A program made the position numbers and the translations under genes. A stretch of 64,000 nt of DNA from contig CM065393.1 in the NCBI GenBank assembly GCA_033060915.1, forward strand, positions 3,737,501 to 3,801,500, in the 5' to 3' direction. How positions within the stretch are numbered: the first letter of the stretch is position 1; every line of letters begins with the position of its first letter. The notes under the pieces are model-generated. The model worked only from the letters and a program-made list of their open reading frames with translations. It made no database searches and was not told where the DNA came from. Shown one piece after another: positions 33,051 to 43,640 of the stretch. This DNA is from Euryodendron excelsum. Its lineage: Eukaryota > Streptophyta > Magnoliopsida > Ericales > Pentaphylacaceae.

Positions 33051-35556
33051 ATGGACCAAAGGCTTTTCAATGCTGCAAGATTGGGGGATATTGTTACTTT
33101 GGACACGTTGCTGGAACAAGACCCAATGATCCTTGAGAGAGTATCATTAGCCCCTGTTCCAGAGAATCCAATGCTTGTCGCTGCACTTGCTGGACAAACT
33201 AGTTTTGTGAGGGTGATGTTGAAAAGGATGCCTTCATTTGCCTGGGAACGCGACAAAGATGGCTTCAGTCCCTTGCATATGGCCTCAGCCAGGGGCCACA
33301 TTGATGTGGTGAGAGAACTATTGATGCTTAGCCCGGACCTGTGTCTTCTAAAAGACAAAAATGGTGTAACACCACTTCATTTTGCAGCTATCCAAGAAAG
33401 GATCGTGGTTATAAGAGAGTTGCTTGCCCACTGCCCTCAAGCTATTGACGAAGTGACTGCTCGAGGTGAGACTGCTCTTCACCTAGCTGTGAAGAATAAT
33501 CGGTTTGAAGCACTCAAGATCTTGGTTGAATTTCTCAACAACAATCACCATCAGGAGCTTATACAGTCAAATGATAAGGAGGGACACAATATCTTAGACC
33601 TTGCAAAAGCTTCGGACCAACGACAGGTATGTTAAACCCATCTTTGCCTCAAAGTCCTTAGGTAGTAAATTTTATTTGTTTTCTTCGAGACTCATTAACT
33701 TTGATTGAAATAGAGTGCTCAATGATATCTGCATGAAACATTTATATAAGCTTGCTATTTGGGTTGTCGGGAATAATTATGTGAACCACATTTGTTTTGC
33801 CCTTTTCTGGTCTTATGTGTATGTATTATTGGCCAAGAGAAACTCTCATACCTTTGCTAGGTTCCGAACTGAGGCAGATTAAAACTACTAATTGAATATA
33901 TAAATCAGACACCTACAGGTCTTTTGCTTTCATAGTTTTACATTTGGGCAAATATCATGTTAAACTGCTAACAACAAAAGAAAATGAAAATAATATTCAT
34001 AATATTAAATCAAAATATTGATCGAGATATATATTAGAAATATCGCAATTTGGAACCTAACAGAGATATGTATGAGATTTTGTTCTCAATTTTTTCGTAA
34101 GATTTTAGGTTATCATACAAGCCAGCTTACGTTTCTTCCTAAAGGAAAAAAATATTTTGGTCTGATATTAATACGATTTTCTTCCTGCGTTTGTACATTG
34201 CAAATGAAGGCATTACATATCAAGGTTTAGTTGTTTGTACATTGCAAATGAAGGCATTACATATCAAGGTTTAGTTGTAGTGTTACCGATAATGTGTTTT
34301 CATGTGGAAAGAAGACGTGAAAGTAACAATTATATCCAACTCTTCAACTCTATCCTCTAATACTCGTGACACTATGGTTGTGAATAGTTATAAAGGTTCA
34401 CTGCATGTTACTGTTGAAATGTGGGCAGGTGCTACACTTATTGCATGGGGAAGATGATAATAGCACGGGACGGGCAGGATTAGAAGAAGCTGTTGGACAT
34501 ACTGAAGGTAATTTGTCACTTGAGCATCAAGGACAGCGGAATAATCAGGAGATTGAAGAAGTTTCAGATACCATTTGTGGGCAGGTGCTACACTTATTGC
34601 ATGCGGAAGATGATAATAGCACGGGACGGGCAGGATTAGAAGAAGCTGTTGGACATACTGAAGGTAATTTGTCACTTGAGCATCAAGGACAGCGGAAGCA
34701 TCAGGAGATTGAAGAAGTTTCAGATACCATTTCTGGGCAGGTGCTACACTTATTGCATGGGGAAGATGATAATAGCACGGGACGAGCAGGATTAGAAGAA
34801 GCTGTTGGACATACTGAAGGTAATTTATCACTTGAGCATGAAGGACAGCGGAAGCATCAGGAGGTTGAAGAAGTTTCAGATACCATTTCTCAAGCATCTC
34901 CAACTGATAAGAGTGATGAAACGTGCAGGTCAAACCTAAAGGATAAGGACCCGAGAAGATTTAGTAGTGATGCACGGAATGCTTGTTTAGTCTTGGCCGT
35001 TCTAATAGCAACAGAGACTTATCAAGCTGCAATGTCCCCTCCTGCATCCATGTGGAAAGAGGACATGAGTCTAGACCTTAGATGCATGTTTCAAAACTGG
35101 TCATCTAAACCATCGCCGCATTCAACCCGTGTCTGTCCAGCTTCTTCATTCTACCTTTTCATCTGCTCCAACACCTTTGCATTTGTCTCTTCCATCTTGA
35201 TTATCTTCTTAGCACTCAATGGCAATAATTCCGCTACAACGCTGCTATCGGTTTCCCTACTCTGTATGATGCTGACTTACGGGACTCTATTAGTATCCAT
35301 ATCGTCAAACATCCTCTCCCTTCTCACTGTCGGGATGGTAGCGTTTGTCATTACAATTTATTTCTTGACCAATCATTTATATATCAAGAAAGCCCTCCTA
35401 AGGAAAGTACCCACGGACAAAGTGACTTTTTCATCTACCATTAAACCTCTCCTGGGACATAGCTCTTATATCATGAAATGTCTCCTGAGATACAGTTCTT
35501 GTACACGAAACTTCTCCAGATACAGTACTTCAGAACTGACCGGGCGACCAGTATAG
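33051..35556 (+). CDS. Ankyrin-repeat PGG-domain membrane protein, two exons
   Basis: Exons are 33051-33626 and 34429-35556, with a phase-0 GT-AG intron of 802 bp, giving 567 residues. The ATG at 33051 ('MDQRLFNAARLGDI') fits the usual start of BDA1-like proteins. Residues 38-171 hold clear ankyrin repeats ('DGFSPLHMASARGHIDVV', 'NGVTPLHFAAIQ', 'RGETALHLAVKNN'), with flanking weaker ones. Residues 193-346 are three near-identical 52-residue acidic units of unknown role. From about 370 comes a PGG domain ('ACLVLAVLIATETYQA', then 'MSPPASMW') with four predicted membrane segments. The C-terminal tail has small LL..SS repeats. Family members (ITN1, BDA1, ACD6-like) act at membranes in defence, salt and ROS responses; the role here is inferred only from family. 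The triplication copies the splice acceptor, so isoforms of 515 and 463 residues are possible. A decayed paralogue lies at 8-24 kb. Confidence 0.88.
34191..34278 (+). repeat. 44-bp tandem duplication in the ankyrin gene intron
   Basis: A unit starting 'TTGTACATTGCAAATGAAGG' occurs at 34191 and again, identical, at 34235. A single related copy is present in the decayed paralogue near 22637. Confidence 0.9.
34421..34888 (+). repeat. Three exact 156-bp tandem units spanning the splice acceptor
   Basis: Units are 34421-34576, 34577-34732 and 34733-34888. By eye units 1 and 2 differ at 3 positions and units 2 and 3 at 6. Each begins with (G/C)TGGGCAG, the intron's last bases, followed by 'GTGCTACACTTATTGCATG'. 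The unit length is a multiple of three, so all copies stay in frame. Each encodes the block starting VLHLLH and ending VSDTI. Confidence 0.95.
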
Positions 35557-36433
35557 ATAGTATTCCATTAGAGCCACCTCCAAAGAGGTTTGATTGCTTT
35601 TGATGTATAGAAATAATTGGCTAGGTGATGGAGAAAGGAAGAGAAGCAACAGTGTATCCTGGAGGTGCTGGCACTGATGCACATAATGTGCCTTTTATGT
35701 TCTGGAGTTCTTCACCCTGTATTGTATAGATGAGCTTAGAGAGCCATTTTCTCATTCCATGGAGTACTGTAATCTCATGTTGAATTGATATGTGAGTGTA
35801 TTCTAGTGTATTAGTGGCATGACTTTTAATATGAATGTCTACAAGTCCTTGTCTTCGAATTTGTACTTGTCTTCTGTTTATTTATTTATTTATGATTACT
35901 AGGAATTTCTATGGTTAATCTTATAGAAAACCTACCAATATATTACAAAATTCCCAAGATAAATTTTAGTCTTACAGACAAACTTATGCAGAATATATAT
36001 ATAGAATAATAGACATATTATTAATTAACACAGTATTTACTGACTTTATATTAATTTGTTATGTTTAATGTATAATATATGTTAATGTATAATAAATTTT
36101 TATTAATACTACCATTATATTAATAAATTTTATATAGTAACATTGTATTAACATTATAATAGAATATCATTACACTATTGTTATAACATTATATAGTTTA
36201 CTATTAATTATATTGTAGTAATTTTTTTTTCTTTTTTTTTTGCACTAATGGCAAGAGAAGGTCTTATGATCCTGCAAGGTAAAATTTTCCATTTAAAGTA
36301 ATTATTCTTATTTTGATCAACTTGTCGTGTGTTCTATTAAATGCGAAAAATATATCCAAGCAATTTATCTAGTGTTCTATTAAATGCGGAACACATATCT
36401 ATCCAATTTATTCCATGCCCTACTAAAGGAAGG
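35557..36433. other. 3' untranslated region, then AT-rich DNA
   Basis: Similarity to the decayed paralogue's 3' end continues to about 35760 ('GGAGGTGCTGGCACTGA'), so the transcript probably ends in this region. After about 35900 the sequence is very AT-rich with no gene. Confidence 0.5.
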
Positions 36434-36566
36434 TGCTAACACAAGTTTCGGAATAAAACCCCTCCTCGGACATTGCATCCCAAACCTATCCCACACTAGG
36501 CTTAAATCAAGTCTCGGAATAGAACCCATCCTCTGATATTGCATCCCAACCTTATTTCTCCCCTGG
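36434..36566. repeat. Two tandem copies of about 66 bp
   Basis: 'CAAGTTTCGGAATAAAACCC' and 'CAAGTCTCGGAATAGAACCC' head two copies that continue with 'ATTGCATCCCAA'. It is non-coding. Confidence 0.65.
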
Positions 36567-39480
36567 CTCCAATCAAACATTGGCCAACAGATCAAAATCA
36601 TAGTTGGCCAGAAGTGGAAAATGATATGAGAAACTGAAGCCTCAAACATGACCTAAAAGGATAATGAAAACGTGAAATGCTAAATAATATAAAATAAAAG
36701 AGGATATTTATAAATAAATAAAATTAAAAATCTAAAAAAACGCATATAAAATATTTAGAATACTATTATGATAAGTAAAATATTAATACCATACAATATC
36801 TATAAATTTTATCAAAAATATATATATTATCGTTAAATAATAAGATTTGAGAGTGAAAAATACTAAAAATGATGATAAACGAGTTTCTATGAACTTTTCA
36901 CAATATTTTTAAAAGTTTCTATCGTCATCTCCGTTTGGTTGCAGTTGCGACTTATGTTTTCTGTTTTCATTTGCTATAGTTTCAACTGAATTATGTTTGA
37001 CAGATTGATTCCGAAAATTATTTCCATTAAAATTGCATTTGATAAGCCGGCTTCGGAACTTATTTTTGAAAAATTTTTATAAAATCCCCCAGTTTTAAGA
37101 ACTACTAAAAAGGTGTTTTTTTGAGTTTCTAGAGCTGTTTTCATTCAAAAATGAAAATGATATGAAAACAATGAAGTTTTTTGCCAAAATAACTCTCTGT
37201 AAAAATAATTTCTAATCTAACGCTCTCTCAAAAATAATTCTCAATCCAACATGATTTGTGCCACTAAGGTGGTTTGTTGGAAACTTTATTGCCATGTTAA
37301 ATTTTTTATAATAACAAATATAATAAAATATTAATGACATATGCTAAGCTGGAATCTAGAAATATACTACAAGAAGCAATATCTACTTTGACAAGCCATC
37401 ACTATAAGGTGGCATTTCTGCCATTGAATTATTAGTGAGCTTTCTCAAACGTGGTCAGGTGTAACCAACTTGATTTTAGTGTTTGTAATCACCTGCCTCG
37501 ATGAAATTTCTTGCTAACCAAATCCTCTAGTTTCTCTATTTAGCTCTCTCTCTCACACAACATGTCAAAGCTAAATGTACGTGAGTATATATATATATAT
37601 ATATATATGTTTGTACGTATGCGGAGACATATACAAAAGAAGTTTGCTAGAACGGGCTAGACTCTTAAGTAAGCATGCAACAATTCCATCGATGAAATGA
37701 AAAACCAAACCAGTTAAGATGGCTAAGGCAATTTTCTCTCTCCAAATATTGGGTCTTCCAGGTGGGTGGTGGTTGGGCTGAGATTGGGCGGTGCAGATGG
37801 CGGCAATGGTGGCGCCATGGCTAGGGTTGTTGCTATTATATCTCTCTACATTTTTTTGTCCACTGCGTCCTCACGCTCTCTCTATATTTCCTTCTCTCAC
37901 TTACTCTCACACTCTCTCTATACGATATCGCCACTGCCTCCATTAAATCATCTCCAAGACGGGTAAACACATCCTCTATCATGGTTACCTAGCCTAGCAC
38001 CACTATTTCTGGTGATCTCCTGCCGCAACACCGTGCCCACAACATTAGCAACAGCAACTATTATAAAGGCAAAAGCTTTTGACACAGTTGATCTTCAAAT
38101 TGGTGCCAGTGATGGCGTTTAATTTTAGCGGATATAAAATGGTCGTCGATGGTCGAGTATAGCAGAGGGAGGTGATGATGGGTTTGCGGTAGTGGTGCCA
38201 CAGAGGGAGAGGAAGATAGAGGGAAGAAGACGGTTAAAGAGAGAAACAGAGAGTGAGTGGGAAACAGAGGGGAGAAACTGATCAATTTCATTCTTCACCT
38301 TCTGATCAATTTTGCGTTTTGGTCAACTGGTGAGTAGGGAATACAGGAATGATAGTGCCGGAGTTATTACATTATTATGATCAATTATGGTTGTGGCTAT
38401 ATAAATATATATGTGATTATATATAATTATATTTCGGTTTTATCATAATAACAAATCCAATATGGTAACAAAACATTTCACATCGGTTTTTTAAACTGTC
38501 TCAGAGATACATTCCTATCCTACGGTTGAAATTCGTCATCTCTTCAATCGAATGGTGGAGATTATCTTTTAATTTCTTACCATCCCGCTCAAAAACATCA
38601 AACTCCAATGAGACGTTGCGAAGGGCTTGGAACTGGGATCTCTGGTTTGCCTGGAAAGATGCAAAAAGTCAGATGACAGATAAAAGAGTTTCCAACACGC
38701 CACGCAATAAATACAGTCCACAAAAAGAGATTCCACCAAACAATTTTTAACTTATACCTGTTATTCTCTGTTTTTTTCTCTATTTTATGTTCCTTCTTTT
38801 TTTACTCCATGTCTCTCACTGTTGAACCATCAATACAGCCTCTCCTTGCACTCTCTAAACATACTCATTTTTCTCTCTAAAAAATGACAACCCAACACCT
38901 CTCTCTCACCGAAAGCACCCTCCATTCCTCCCTCTTACTCTTACCTACAAACACCTTCCACCCCCAGTTGCCCATGGCCGCCATCTTGGAGCAACTCCAA
39001 GGCTGTTAGTTATTTTAAAGAGTTAAAATATAGTAAAATGTTATACTCCTTATTTTAAAGAGTCATTTTTAAATTGTAACTTTAACATTATTCTTTATTT
39101 TCGTTAACTATTCCTATTAAATTATATTACATTTAACAAAAAAAAAAGTTATGCGTATGTCATGTCATCATCGTTATGGTGACATAGACGCAACATGTCA
39201 TGTCATGTCATTAAAAAGTAAAAAAAAGGTGTCAAATTTTTTAACAGTCAAATATTTTAACAGTCATATTTTTTTAAATAAATGTGTCAAGTTCTTTAAT
39301 GGTCATATTTTGATAGTCAAATGCTTTTGTATAAATAAGGCATTTTTCCCTTCCATTCTCAAAAAATTAACTCTGTGTACTCTCTCATTCATTTGTTTTG
39401 TTATTTTCTATGGCATGCAATTCTGTGATCAATATAATTATTAACGACTCTGACTCCGATAATGTATTACAAATGTTAAC
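36567..39480. other. Intergenic DNA, no gene seen
   Basis: Contains a TA microsatellite (37586-37608), a CACTA-like word at 37372 and CT-rich tracts. At about 38987 a palindrome 'CTTGGAGCAACTCCAAG' and the following TTATTTTAAAGAGTTAAAAT may mark the left end of the PIF/Harbinger element whose transposase remnant follows. Confidence 0.4.
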
Positions 39481-39499
39481 GATTGTTGGTACGGATGAA

Positions 39500-40240
39500 G
39501 AGAGACTCAATAGCAAGAGTCAATAGGCACTACATCGTGGTTCTATTTTAGGCCACTCAGTTATATTTCGTGATTAAGTTTAAGGCCATGATCGTCTTTA
39601 TTAAAACTATTTTGTTGAAATGTCTGTATATCCTCCTAATTTATTCAAGAGGAAGTTCGAATGAATCGATCTTTTTTCCTCCATATCTTATAAATGGTGG
39701 AAACGTACGATCCGTATTTTGTTTGAGAAAAAAATGATGTTAGAACTATTGGCTTGTCTTCACTTCAAAAGATGGCAACTGTTATGAGAATATTCACTTA
39801 TAGAGCACCAGCAGATTTTGTGGATGATTATGTGAGAATCGACGAAAGCACCACAATAAAGAGTCTAAAGATATTTGTGAAGGCAGTGGTTGCAATTTTT
39901 TCACAAGGAATAGTTGAGGTCTCCAAACGATGACATTGCTAGATTACTATCCATTGGTACGAATCGTGGGTTTCCCAAAATTTTGGGGAGTATTGATTGT
40001 ATACAATGGAAGTGAAAAAATTGTCCGATAGCATTGAAAGATATGTATTCTTATCACATACATGAACTAAAAATTATTTTAAAAGTCGTGGTTTCATATG
40101 ATCTATGGATATGGCATGCCTTTTTTGGATTACAGAAATCTCATCATGATATCAATGTGTTAGAACGCTTGTTGGGCCCGGTTTTCGCTAGAGCCTTCTT
40201 GGCTTTAAAAAAACATGGTACTCTCTTTGTTAGAATTTAC
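39500..40240 (+). pseudogene. PIF/Harbinger-type transposase (plant transposon protein) remnant
   Basis: Successive frames give text typical of the plant PIF/Harbinger DDE nuclease: 'ADFVDDYVRIDESTTIKSLK', then 'GFPKILGSIDCIQWK' (including the first catalytic Asp block), then 'VVSYDLWIWHAFFGLQKSHH' and 'DINVLERLLGPVFARA' (second Asp region). Frameshifts and stops separate the blocks, for instance a TGA right after IQWK and a shift near 39920. The N-terminal third (39500-39760) is barely readable, and the C-terminal Glu region is missing. The partner Myb-like gene was not found. It is a dead copy. Confidence 0.85.
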
Positions 40241-40379
40241 CCTTTCTAGAATGACAAGTGTAATGGGGGTTTAAACTTGAAAAGTTGATTTGATGAAGAG
40301 CTATTTAGAAAAGTTTTGGAATCGTCACCTAATATAGTTAAAGGTGTGTTAGATCACCCAAAACTAAATGTAATCCGAG

Positions 40380-41110
40380 GATCAAATTTTGGTTTTTTAA
40401 AATGATTTGAAAATGTCCTCTTAAGAGGTATTTTGAAAAATGAGATTGTTTAGCAACCTTTAAAAATGTTTAAAGGTCTTATAAAAAATGACTCCAGGTT
40501 TGGTCTTTAAAACAGAAATTTATGGTCCGAGAGTTGGTTACGTGTATGAAAAATATCCTAAGATCATCACCCTACTGTGCTCTTTTGATACCTACATGTC
40601 TCATCACCCTAGGTTCACTCACTTGAATCTCCAATTACTAAATGTCCAGTTTATGTCCACTTGAAAAAGTCTTGAAGAGGGCTTTGTCACCACTTTTTGA
40701 ATGTATGAATGCATGATGCAATTTAAAAAAGAGTTTAAAAAAAAACTTGGGGTTAGATTTTGAAAAGGGGTACTTGAGTTGAAAAGAAGGTTGTGACTGC
40801 ACATACGAAGGTTGCCTACGTATCTTATTTGACGAGAGTTAGATTATTCGTAGTTCGAATAAGAGTTCGATTGAAAAGAGACTCGTAGGAGTCTTGGAAT
40901 GTTTTGAAACTGAAACTCAAAAGAGTTTTAATTTGAAATTAGATGTTGGAGTATTTTTGAAATAGAACTTGAAGGTTTTTTGAAGTGATTTTGAAATGGA
41001 ATTTGAGATATTTTGAAATATTTTTTAATATAACTCAAGAGAGTTTTAGAATTTTTGGCAACTTGATTAGGGATTTGAAAGTTAGATCTGGACTTACAAA
41101 AACTCTTGTG
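40380..41110. repeat. TTTTGAAA-rich repeat, second block
   Basis: Same style as 9300-11900: runs of 'TTTTGAAATG', 'AAGAGTTTTAATTTGAAA' and the shared 'CTTGTGAACTTGT'. It lies directly left of the LTR-related repeat at 41155, suggesting that both belong to one element family. Confidence 0.45.
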
Positions 41111-41154
41111 AACTTGTTGATCACTCCAAAGTATTGTGATTGATATCCTCCAAC

Positions 41155-43640
41155 GTGCGATTGTGATGCAGTAATAACTTGGTGAAGTCTGAGATCAACA
41201 CACAGGAACTAAGTTGAGTCAACCTAATAGGTAAAAACAATGATTCTTCTACAAGAAAACTAATAAACTTACCAAAGTAAAGTGAAAGTAAATAAAAAAA
41301 TTGATGAGTTGATAAATGAATATTAACTAAAACAGAAATAAAAACTGAACTTGTGATTGATGAATGGAAAACTTAGAGTCAATTGATCCAGATGTATTGT
41401 TCGAGATTTATATTAAAAGACATGTTTTATGTAATAGCTTTAGTATTTATTAATAAATTAGTTATTTCATTTTAATGAGAATCTGTGTGAGTAGTATTTG
41501 CATTACGTTATTTATTTAATGATTATGCATGTGTGTCTCTTATTCTATATAGTAGATAATTTTGTGTGTAGAGTACAACTTACACACGGAAGATCAGATC
41601 ATCGGTTCTTTTAGAATATAAGCTTATCCTTCATAGTCTTAGATGGATCTGGACACCCCATCAGTAGAACTGTAGCCTAAGATTTTAATAAGTCTGTCTT
41701 GACTATGGAAAACAGTATAGTTCCAACTCCTTATACTAGTACACTTTGTGTGTATTGAACATGATCGTGTTGAGGTAATTGTTTTTATATTGATTATATA
41801 AAATAATACATTATAATTATTATGAATGCTTATGCTCTTTATCCTAATATAATAAATAGACACGTGCATGTAGTATTTATTGTTTTGATTCACAGAAGAG
41901 TGAGATTCTTTGTAGGTCAATAAATTTAATGAGTTGAATAATAACATTACGTATATTATGAATATTAATTATTGCTGGAATCCACGTTCCGGTATAGGGA
42001 TTGATGATATCTCCTTGAGGAAGTTTATAAGTTTTGATTATATCAAACCCTGCAGGTGAATTATGAATCTGACATATCAAATAAGTTAAATGGAAGGTCT
42101 CAAGGAATTAAATAAGTTTATTAAATTTAATTGCCAGTAATTTAATTTAATAGACGGGTATCTGTAATTTTAACGTGGGGAGGTAGATAAACATTTAATA
42201 ATATGAAGCTCGAAATATAATTTCTAGTACGGCAGAGAGTGCAGTTATAATTCATTAGTGGTATGAATTATAATTTACGTAAATAGGGATTAACCTTGGT
42301 TGGATTAGGAATCCTTATTTGCATAGTAAGTCCTAGTTATACTAATCATATGGTCCTTGTTGTAACCTTTATATATACGCACTCTAACATCAGTTAGGGT
42401 TACACTTGCTTATAATTGAGAGATACACGTTTTTGTGAGGAAGAGAAACCCTAATAGTTACGAGCCCACTATCTTTAAGGTAATGTGTATACAAGAGATA
42501 CAACAGAAGTCCAAAGGTTGAGTTCGATTAGTTGATTCATGCTTGTTGCTGTTACTTGTTATTTTGGATCAAATTAGAGGAATCTCGAATGTATGATTCT
42601 TATCACGTAGATTAGACTATGCTAATCAGATAAAAAATTTTGATATTATGCATATGCACTATAGTCAAGGCGTGAGAAATCCCGCAGTCCCCAACAGTTA
42701 ATGCCCTTAGCGTCTCATTAAGATTATTTTTTTATAACTCAAACCATTGAATTTGTCATAAGTCTTTGATTTGGAAGATGAAGCTTTAAAACCCAAGCCC
42801 TTGATTCTCGAACATTATTTCACAATATCTTGCTTTAAGTGTTCATACTATCGATTCAAGTAACTATAATCTCAAACCCTAGTTTGTGTATTACAACTTA
42901 AGAACATAGTCAGAAACCTCTTGTTTTTAATAAATTAATATTATAGAGAATCAACAATTTTTAATTTGACAAAAGATTTAACCATTCAAAACCATAGAAT
43001 TTTAATGATTCACCAATGTTACATCAAGCATCCATCACAATTGAACCAAAGATTAGATTTAGTGAAACATCACTAGGAAGAACATGTTTGAATTCAAGAT
43101 TGAAATTGCTGATAAATTTATAAAGATTGAAAGAAAACCTTTACAAGCCTTAAAAAAACCTTCAAAATCTTATTCAAAGTACTCTAAAAATGAACCCCTT
43201 TCCTCTGGGGATAATTACAAGTATTTATATGTTAATTTGGAGTCCTAAACCAAAAATGAAACAAGAAGTTCGAAGGTGGGCTGGGCATCGTCCGAACGTT
43301 CAAACTAGTGTAATTTACAACGTCCAAACGATGAGATCTGAAATCCTGAAAAATCCTTCGTTGCTTGTCCAAATAACCAAAACAAGGTATATTTTGACGT
43401 GCAAATGACGATCATTCAACGTCTAAACAGCGTTCAGACGACCAGTGTAGGTTTGTAACAGCTTTCTAAATCTATGGCCATCATTCAAACTGGGTTCGAA
43501 CTGCCGCTTCAGTTGTCAACTTTAGTAAACTTTTTTCTCTGCAGCAACTAACCTCCGAATGACTGCAATAGTGAGCTATGCTTTCAGTATCCTTTTTAGC
43601 TCCATTTCGTTATCTGCAAAGTTTTAAATAATACAAACAT
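41155..43640. repeat. Dispersed LTR-related repeat, copy 2, split by an insertion
   Basis: The start and the 42720-43500 part match 20431-21600 in order, but about 1.3 kb at 41390-42705 has no counterpart there. The right part carries many CGAAC / GTTCGAA words, as copy 1 does. Confidence 0.55.
41390..42705. mobile_element. Probable solo LTR or LTR-like insertion
   Basis: This is the unmatched block inside repeat copy 2. It starts near TGTATTG or TGTTCGAGA and ends CCCCAACA. A TATA-like 'CCTTTATATATACGC' at about 42367 is followed by 'AGTTAGGGTTACACTTGC' and 'GAAACCCTAA', typical of an LTR promoter and leader. Exact ends and a target duplication could not be fixed. Confidence 0.4.

Noticed and set aside
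34388..34933. 181-codon frame on - opposite the 156-bp repeats
   Set aside because: It is the antisense shadow of the repeated exon. It has no known motif and mirrors the repeat period.
37372..37500. Second CACTA end ('CTACAAGAAGCAATATC')
   Set aside because: There is only a partial tip, with no sub-terminal repeats in array and no partner end nearby.
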